Below, in pieces: positions 6,575-11,130 of a stretch of 11,130 nucleotides of DNA. The stretch is taken from positions 1 through 11,130 of the forward strand of contig CAZOLY010000113.1 in the NCBI GenBank assembly GCA_964580815.1. The letters run 5' to 3'. This stretch comes from G020354785 sp964580815 (GTDB lineage: Bacteria; Bacteroidota; Bacteroidia; Bacteroidales; UBA10428). Position numbers and translations under genes: made by a program. Position 1 is the first letter of the stretch; each line of letters opens with the position of its first letter. The notes beneath the pieces were generated by a model that ran no database searches, was not told the DNA's origin, and worked only from the letters and a program-made list of their open reading frames with translations.

Positions 6575-8710
6575 ATGAAGAGAATAAACATTTATACATC
6601 TATACTAGCAGGCATCCTGGCAGCTTCTTTTACCAGCAGAACATATTCACAGGAAACCTGGCTTGAGCAGGCAAACCAGAGAATAGACAGCATACGGAAA
6701 GGTAATTTTGCCGTTAAGATTCTTGATTATGACAGCAATCCTGTTGTTGACACCATAGATATCCGCCTGAAAAAGCATGAGTTTCCCTTTGGAACGACGG
6801 TCCCCATTCCCGGGGTGACGAACAATTATCCGTGGGCAGTAGCTACAGCCCTGAAATATTATAATGACGGCACATTCGGGCAGTTTAAATGGCACTATAT
6901 GGAGCCTGTGCAGGGTGAATATTATTATGAAGGCGCCGATACCGTTTACAGGTGGGCAGAAAAAGTTGGATGGAACGTCCGCGCTCATACATTGATCTGG
7001 GGTGGCCCCAACTCATGGCAGATGCCTTCCTGGACACTGGAAACATCACTCCCGCCCGGGGATTTATATGAAGCCTGTGAAAACAGAATAAGAAGGGATG
7101 TTGCCCGCTATAAAGGAATAATAAAAGAGTATGATGTAATAAATGAACCCGTGCATGAGACCTGGCTATCAACGAGAGTCGGGGACTCGGTAAACTGGAA
7201 TGCCTTTAAATGGGCAAAGGAAGAAGATCCCGATGCCATGCTGTATGTCAATGAATTTAATATCCTTGTCTGGGGCACCCTTGGCGAATATGTGGCTGAA
7301 ATTCAAAGGATGCTGGATCATGGTGCGCCTATAGACGGGATAGGTGTTCAGGGCCACCTCGAGGACCAGGTTAACTGGGAGGAGGTAAAAGAGAGACTGG
7401 ACAGCCTTGCCTGGTTCGGACTGCCTGTAAGAATTACGGAGTTCGATCTGAAAGTAGACCAGAACAGCCTATCAGAACTGGAGCAGGCAACCGAATATGC
7501 CAAAATGTACAGGGTGGCATTTTCACATCCTGTGGTCGCAGGAATAACACAATGGGATTTTTCTGATACCTGGGCCTATAACGCAGGGGCAGGTATAATT
7601 TCCGGGAATAATATCCCTAAAATCGCTGCCGACTCATTATACCACCTTATACATGAAGAATGGGTGACAGATATCAGGGATAAAACAGACAATGAAGGTA
7701 TACTGACTTTTAAGGGATTCTATGGTGATTATGAGGTTATTGTCACTATAGGTGATACTTCAAGGATATTTTATGTTCCTGCCATAAAAAATAATGAGGA
7801 CTCCATATTTGTTTTGTATATGAACAAAGGCCTGCCCGTACCGCTAAGATTTAAAGAAGCCAGTCTTGGATTCGACGGAAGTGAGGTGGAACTGGCATTT
7901 GACAAAGATATAGACTCAACAACAATACAGGCAACAGATTTCTATATTTACAGCATGGAAAACAATCCGGTTACCGGTGCCCGAATCAAAGAAAATGAAC
8001 CTGATAAAATTATCCTGACGCTTATCACCCCCATGGTTTACAGGCAAAAAGGAGTCGTCTTCTATAACTGGGGCAGCTTAATGGCAGCCGACAGCGGCAT
8101 GCTTGAAGGATTCGGCCCTGAATTCATTAGCAATCCGCTGCCCGGATTCAGGAAAGCTGTATCAGACTATGAAGGAACAATTGTGGAAGTGACATTCTCA
8201 AAAGAAATGGAAAAGGATATACCTGTTGAGTCTTTCATGATAAAAGTTGATAATGTTGAGAATGCTATAGTAGATGCAACTTTAAAAGAAGGTGACAGCA
8301 CAACGATTGTTTTTACACTTACCGATACCCTTAAAACAGGAAACCTTGCATTTGTTTCCTATATTCCGGGGACATACAAATCCAGGGACGGATACATCCT
8401 GGGCGCATTCGGTCCCAAATTAATAGAAAATGCCAGTACTGTCATCAGCGGTATGGACAATTATGAAAATGAAGCTGAAAAAATTAATATTTATCCCAAT
8501 CCCTTTAAAGATATACTGAGATTTACCCGTGCCGGCAGTATAAAACAAATACTAATCTATAACAGCCTGGGGCAGTTAGTATATACCTTTGATACGCCAG
8601 GATCACAAGAATTTGAAATCAGCACATCACAAATAGAAAAAGGTGTATATATTATTAAGTCAATTGATTCCATGGGGAATACTGGAATTAAGAAATTAAT
8701 AAAATACTGA
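6575..8710 (+). CDS. GH10 endo-beta-1,4-xylanase, plant-type clade, with Ig-like domains and T9SS tail
   Basis: The 711-residue protein should cut internal beta-1,4-xylosyl bonds outside the cell. Residues 1-26 are a signal peptide. Residues 42-75 (GNFAVKILDYDSNPV to KKHEFPFGTT) resemble the small N-terminal part of plant GH10 xylanases. The TIM barrel spans about 80-362: FKWHYMEPVQG (104-114), RAHTLIW (136-142), the acid/base Glu191 in DVINEP, LYVNEFN (223-229), Gln259 and His261 in GIGVQGHL, the nucleophile Glu289 in RITEFD, and Trp327/Trp333. Residues about 362-416 are a TD-x-EG/GFYGDYEV beta module. Two SwmB-like domains follow (about 421-520 and 521-620), then a type A T9SS domain (637-711; INIYPNPFKDILRF, SLGQLVYTF, KGVYIIKS). 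The Gly-Gly after IW replaces the His of the common VWH motif. It sits 5 bp after the CBM gene, so they are coupled. Both catalytic Glu are present; activity on xylan is inferred from family. Confidence 0.92.
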   Translation: MKRINIYTSILAGILAASFTSRTYSQETWLEQANQRIDSIRKGNFAVKILDYDSNPVVDTIDIRLKKHEFPFGTTVPIPGVTNNYPWAVATALKYYNDGTFGQFKWHYMEPVQGEYYYEGADTVYRWAEKVGWNVRAHTLIWGGPNSWQMPSWTLETSLPPGDLYEACENRIRRDVARYKGIIKEYDVINEPVHETWLSTRVGDSVNWNAFKWAKEEDPDAMLYVNEFNILVWGTLGEYVAEIQRMLDHGAPIDGIGVQGHLEDQVNWEEVKERLDSLAWFGLPVRITEFDLKVDQNSLSELEQATEYAKMYRVAFSHPVVAGITQWDFSDTWAYNAGAGIISGNNIPKIAADSLYHLIHEEWVTDIRDKTDNEGILTFKGFYGDYEVIVTIGDTSRIFYVPAIKNNEDSIFVLYMNKGLPVPLRFKEASLGFDGSEVELAFDKDIDSTTIQATDFYIYSMENNPVTGARIKENEPDKIILTLITPMVYRQKGVVFYNWGSLMAADSGMLEGFGPEFISNPLPGFRKAVSDYEGTIVEVTFSKEMEKDIPVESFMIKVDNVENAIVDATLKEGDSTTIVFTLTDTLKTGNLAFVSYIPGTYKSRDGYILGAFGPKLIENASTVISGMDNYENEAEKINIYPNPFKDILRFTRAGSIKQILIYNSLGQLVYTFDTPGSQEFEISTSQIEKGVYIIKSIDSMGNTGIKKLIKY

Positions 8711-8783
8711 AACAGTTTTATTTTAAGTTGAATTCAAAGTATAAACTAATTTATCTGCAAATTGATTCTAAAAAACAAATAAC

Positions 8784-10952
8784 ATGAAGAAAAAAATACT
8801 TTGTATATCAATAATTGACATTTTATTGTTGTTATTTGGCACCAATGTGTTTACACAATACCGGTACCCGTTCCAGGACCCCGGACTGCCGGCAGAAGAG
8901 AGGATTGATAATATCATTTCCCTGCTGACACTGGATGAAAAAGTTGATTGCCTTAGTTCGAATCCCAGTGTTCCGCGCCTTGGAATAAAATGTACCGGTC
9001 ATGTCGAGGGTTATCACGGACTGGCAATGGGAGGACCGAGCAACTGGGGGCAGAGACATCCTGCACCCACAACTATTTTCCCGCAGGCAATCGGACTGGC
9101 AGAATCGTGGGACACTGCAGTAATAAGACAGGTCGCCTCTATTGAAGGATATGAAACAAGGTATATGTTCCAGAACAAAAAATATAAAAGGGGCGGGCTT
9201 GTTGTAAGGTCTCCCAACGCTGACCTGGGGAGGGACCCGCGCTGGGGAAGGACTGAAGAGTGTTACGGTGAAGACCCCTGGCTAAGCGGAACAATGGTTG
9301 TGGCATTTGTAAAAGGGCTGCAGGGTGATCATCCTAAATACTGGCTGACAGCCTCACTGTTGAAGCATTTTCTTGCAAACAGCAATGAGGACGGCCGCGA
9401 CAGTACATCATCGGACTTCGATACACGGCTCTTTTACGAATACTACTCATTACCTTTCAGGATGGGAATTGTTGAGGGAGGGGCCAGGGCTTATATGGCC
9501 GCGTATAATGCTTATAATGGTATTCCCTGCACAGTACACCCCGTATTAAAAGAAGTGACAATAAACGAATGGGGACAGAACGGAATTATATGTACCGACG
9601 GAGGCGGTTACAGCCTGCTGGTAAGAGGACATAAATACTATCCTGACAGGAATAAGGCTGCTGTGGCATGCCTGAGGGCCGGCATTAACCAGTTTCTCGA
9701 CTTTTACCGTGACGGTGTCTATGGTGCCATAGCGAATAAATATATGACAGATGAAGCTATAGACAGCGTTATTAGAGGAAACTTCAGGGTAATGATAAAG
9801 CTGGGTTTGCTTGATCCTCCCGAAATGGTACCTTACAGCACTATCGGCATAACAGACACACTGGAGCCATGGCTCAGGGAAGAGAACAAATCCATTGTAA
9901 GGGAAATAACAAGGAAAACAATAGTACTGCTTAAGAATTCAGAAAACATGCTGCCCCTTGATAAGAACACAATAAAATCGGTTGCAGTGATCGGTCCGCG
10001 TGCCAATGAGGTGCTCGCTGACTGGTACAGCGGCAATCCTCCCTATACAGTTACTGCACTCGAAGGAATAAAAAATAAAGCAGGTGACAAGGTAAATGTA
10101 TATTATGCAGCTGACAATACCGGTGATTCTGCTGTGAACATTGCCAGGTCTTCCGATATAGCTATAGTATGCGTTGGTAATCATCCTACATGTGATGCGG
10201 AATGGGAGAATTGTCCAACGCCCAGCGAAGGTAAGGAAGCAGTGGACAGAAAATCAATTATCCTTGAGCAGGAAGAATTGATAAAGCAGGTATATAAGGC
10301 AAATCCAAATACTATTGTAGTGCTTATAAGCAGTTTTCCGTATGCCATAAACTGGACACAGGAAAATATACCTGCCATCCTGCACATGACACACAGCAGC
10401 CAGGAGTTGGGAAATGCGCTCGCCGATGTATTGTTTGGGGATTATAATCCGGCAGGCAGGCTTGTGCAGACATGGCCTAAGTCTCTGGACCAGCTGCCTG
10501 GAATGATGGATTATAATATACGCAATGGCCGCACATATATGTACTTTAATGACGAGCCCCTTTATCCCTTTGGATACGGATTAAGTTATACGGACTTTGA
10601 ATATTCAAACATGAAAGTCAGTTCCGGCAAAGTGGACAAAAATGATGAAATAACGGTAAGCATTGATATCCGTAATGCCGGCGATAATAAGGGTGATGAG
10701 GTAGTACAGCTTTATGTCAGCTATCTGAACTCGAAAGTGAAGAGACCATCAATGGAATTAAGGGGATTCAGGCGCGTTACAATAATGCCCGGCGAAACGA
10801 TAACTGTTGATATCCCTCTCAAAGCCGAAACCCTGGCATACTGGAACAGCTGCAACCATGCTTTTGAAGTAGAAGCAGGAAAAGTAAAAATAATGCTGGG
10901 TTCATCATCCCATGACATCAGAACTGAAAAGACAATAGAAATAGTTAAATAA
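8784..10952 (+). CDS. GH3 exo-glycosidase (probable beta-xylosidase or beta-glucosidase), periplasmic
   Basis: The 722-residue enzyme removes terminal beta-linked sugars from oligosaccharides. Residues 1-24 are a signal peptide without a lipobox Cys, and there is no T9SS tail, so a periplasmic location is expected. The N-terminal TIM barrel (about 28-350) shows TLDEKV, VEGYHGLA, TIFPQAIGLAESWD, SPNADLGRDPRWGRTEECYGEDPWLSG, the KHF motif at 194-196 and the nucleophile Asp272 in ICTDGGG. The alpha/beta sandwich (about 376-600) has VLLKNSENMLPL, VAVIGPRA and SEGKEAVDR (481-489), whose Glu482 or Glu485 is the likely acid/base, and ends with YPFGYGLSYTDFEY. A fibronectin-III-like domain follows (about 635-706; NKGDEVVQLYVS, ELRGFRRV, GETITVDIPL). 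The order and length fit beta-xylosidase-like GH3 enzymes, but GH3 specificity cannot be settled from motifs. It starts 73 bp after the GH10 gene on the same strand, probably in the same operon; the context favours xylo-oligosaccharides. Confidence 0.92.
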   Translation: MKKKILCISIIDILLLLFGTNVFTQYRYPFQDPGLPAEERIDNIISLLTLDEKVDCLSSNPSVPRLGIKCTGHVEGYHGLAMGGPSNWGQRHPAPTTIFPQAIGLAESWDTAVIRQVASIEGYETRYMFQNKKYKRGGLVVRSPNADLGRDPRWGRTEECYGEDPWLSGTMVVAFVKGLQGDHPKYWLTASLLKHFLANSNEDGRDSTSSDFDTRLFYEYYSLPFRMGIVEGGARAYMAAYNAYNGIPCTVHPVLKEVTINEWGQNGIICTDGGGYSLLVRGHKYYPDRNKAAVACLRAGINQFLDFYRDGVYGAIANKYMTDEAIDSVIRGNFRVMIKLGLLDPPEMVPYSTIGITDTLEPWLREENKSIVREITRKTIVLLKNSENMLPLDKNTIKSVAVIGPRANEVLADWYSGNPPYTVTALEGIKNKAGDKVNVYYAADNTGDSAVNIARSSDIAIVCVGNHPTCDAEWENCPTPSEGKEAVDRKSIILEQEELIKQVYKANPNTIVVLISSFPYAINWTQENIPAILHMTHSSQELGNALADVLFGDYNPAGRLVQTWPKSLDQLPGMMDYNIRNGRTYMYFNDEPLYPFGYGLSYTDFEYSNMKVSSGKVDKNDEITVSIDIRNAGDNKGDEVVQLYVSYLNSKVKRPSMELRGFRRVTIMPGETITVDIPLKAETLAYWNSCNHAFEVEAGKVKIMLGSSSHDIRTEKTIEIVK

Positions 10953-11071
10953 TAAATACCGGGTAATATATTTATTGATAAATTTGTTATGGCTTATTTT
11001 AACTGGTTTGAAAATTAGGGAATTGATCCTGTTTCTTATTATATATAAAAAATTAATATAAAACTTTTCTC

Positions 11072-11098
11072 ATTAACCAAAAACCTAACTTATTATCT
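11072..11098 (+). promoter_or_regulatory. Conserved AT-rich leader of the third susC
   Basis: These 27 bases match the leader of the complete susC (268-294) at 21 of 27 positions and end directly at the ATG. The remaining gap after the GH3 stop (10953-11071) is AT-rich; I found no solid terminator there and no convincing Bacteroidota promoter pair (TTTG and TAnnTTTG at the usual spacing), so read-through from the GH3 gene into the next susC is possible. Confidence 0.45.
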
Positions 11099-11130
11099 AT
11101 GAAAAAAAATTTATGGAAATTAAAACTCAA
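11099..11130 (+). CDS. SusC-like transporter, N-terminal start (partial)
   Basis: Only the first ten codons and two bases are in the window: MKKNLWKLKL. The complete susC at 295 begins MKKNLWKLRL, so nine of the first ten residues agree, and the 27-base leaders also match. With such agreement in signal-peptide sequence and leader, this is very probably a third SusC-family gene, opening another susCD unit of the same or a neighbouring PUL. The rest of the gene lies beyond the window, so domain content and substrate are unknown. Confidence 0.8.
   Translation, partial: MKKNLWKLKL

Noticed and set aside
10953..11071. Possible terminator after GH3, including ATTTAT-TG-ATAAAT near 10970-10983
   Set aside because: The stem is six A/T pairs around a two-base loop, which does not make a stable hairpin, and no GC-rich stem with a T-tract was found.
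1..11130. CRISPR arrays, tRNA or rRNA genes, insertion sequences
   Set aside because: No regularly spaced repeats, cloverleaf-like segments, transposase frames or terminal inverted repeats were seen.

Overview
The window is a plus-strand polysaccharide utilization locus (PUL) from a member of the Bacteroidota. The evidence is a SusC/SusD outer-membrane pair, a lipoprotein signal on SusD, two type IX secretion (T9SS) C-terminal sorting domains, AT-rich leaders without a clear Shine-Dalgarno sequence, and moderate GC. T9SS cargo fits free-living or anaerobic-digester-type Bacteroidales/Marinilabiliales-like lineages better than classical gut Bacteroides, but the genus cannot be read from this sequence. 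All complete genes are intact and no frameshift was seen.

Layout: (1) 1-226, the last 74 codons of a SusC-like TonB-dependent transporter. (2) 295-3510, a second, complete SusC-like transporter only 68 bp downstream, with no susD between them. (3) 3535-5199, its SusD-like surface lipoprotein partner. (4) 5200-5474, an intergenic stretch with a perfect 12-bp stem-loop and a second small hairpin. (5) 5475-6569, a stand-alone carbohydrate-binding protein: signal peptide, CBM4/9-like domain, Ig-like linker domain and T9SS tail. (6) 6575-8710, a GH10 endo-xylanase of the plant-type clade, with two more copies of the same Ig-like domain and a T9SS tail. (7) 8784-10952, a GH3 exo-glycosidase with a plain signal peptide. 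(8) 11099-11130, the first codons of a third susC with nearly the same N-terminus and leader as the second.

Inferred pathway: the T9SS-exported CBM protein and GH10 enzyme bind and cut xylan-type polymer outside the cell or at its surface. SusD captures the oligosaccharides and SusC imports them with TonB energy. The periplasmic GH3 then trims them to monosaccharides (xylose or glucose; specificity is not certain). No regulator (HTCS, ECF sigma/anti-sigma, AraC), no SusE/F lipoprotein and no inner-membrane transporter lies in the window, so the locus probably continues on both sides.

The less ordinary points are the run of susC genes, the CBM-T9SS protein in the place where a SusE-like protein normally sits, the Ig-like module shared by two neighbouring secreted proteins, the altered active-site surroundings of the GH10, and the hairpin pair separating susCD from the enzyme genes. 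None of these amounts to a clearly new system; this is best described as an unusual xylan PUL.
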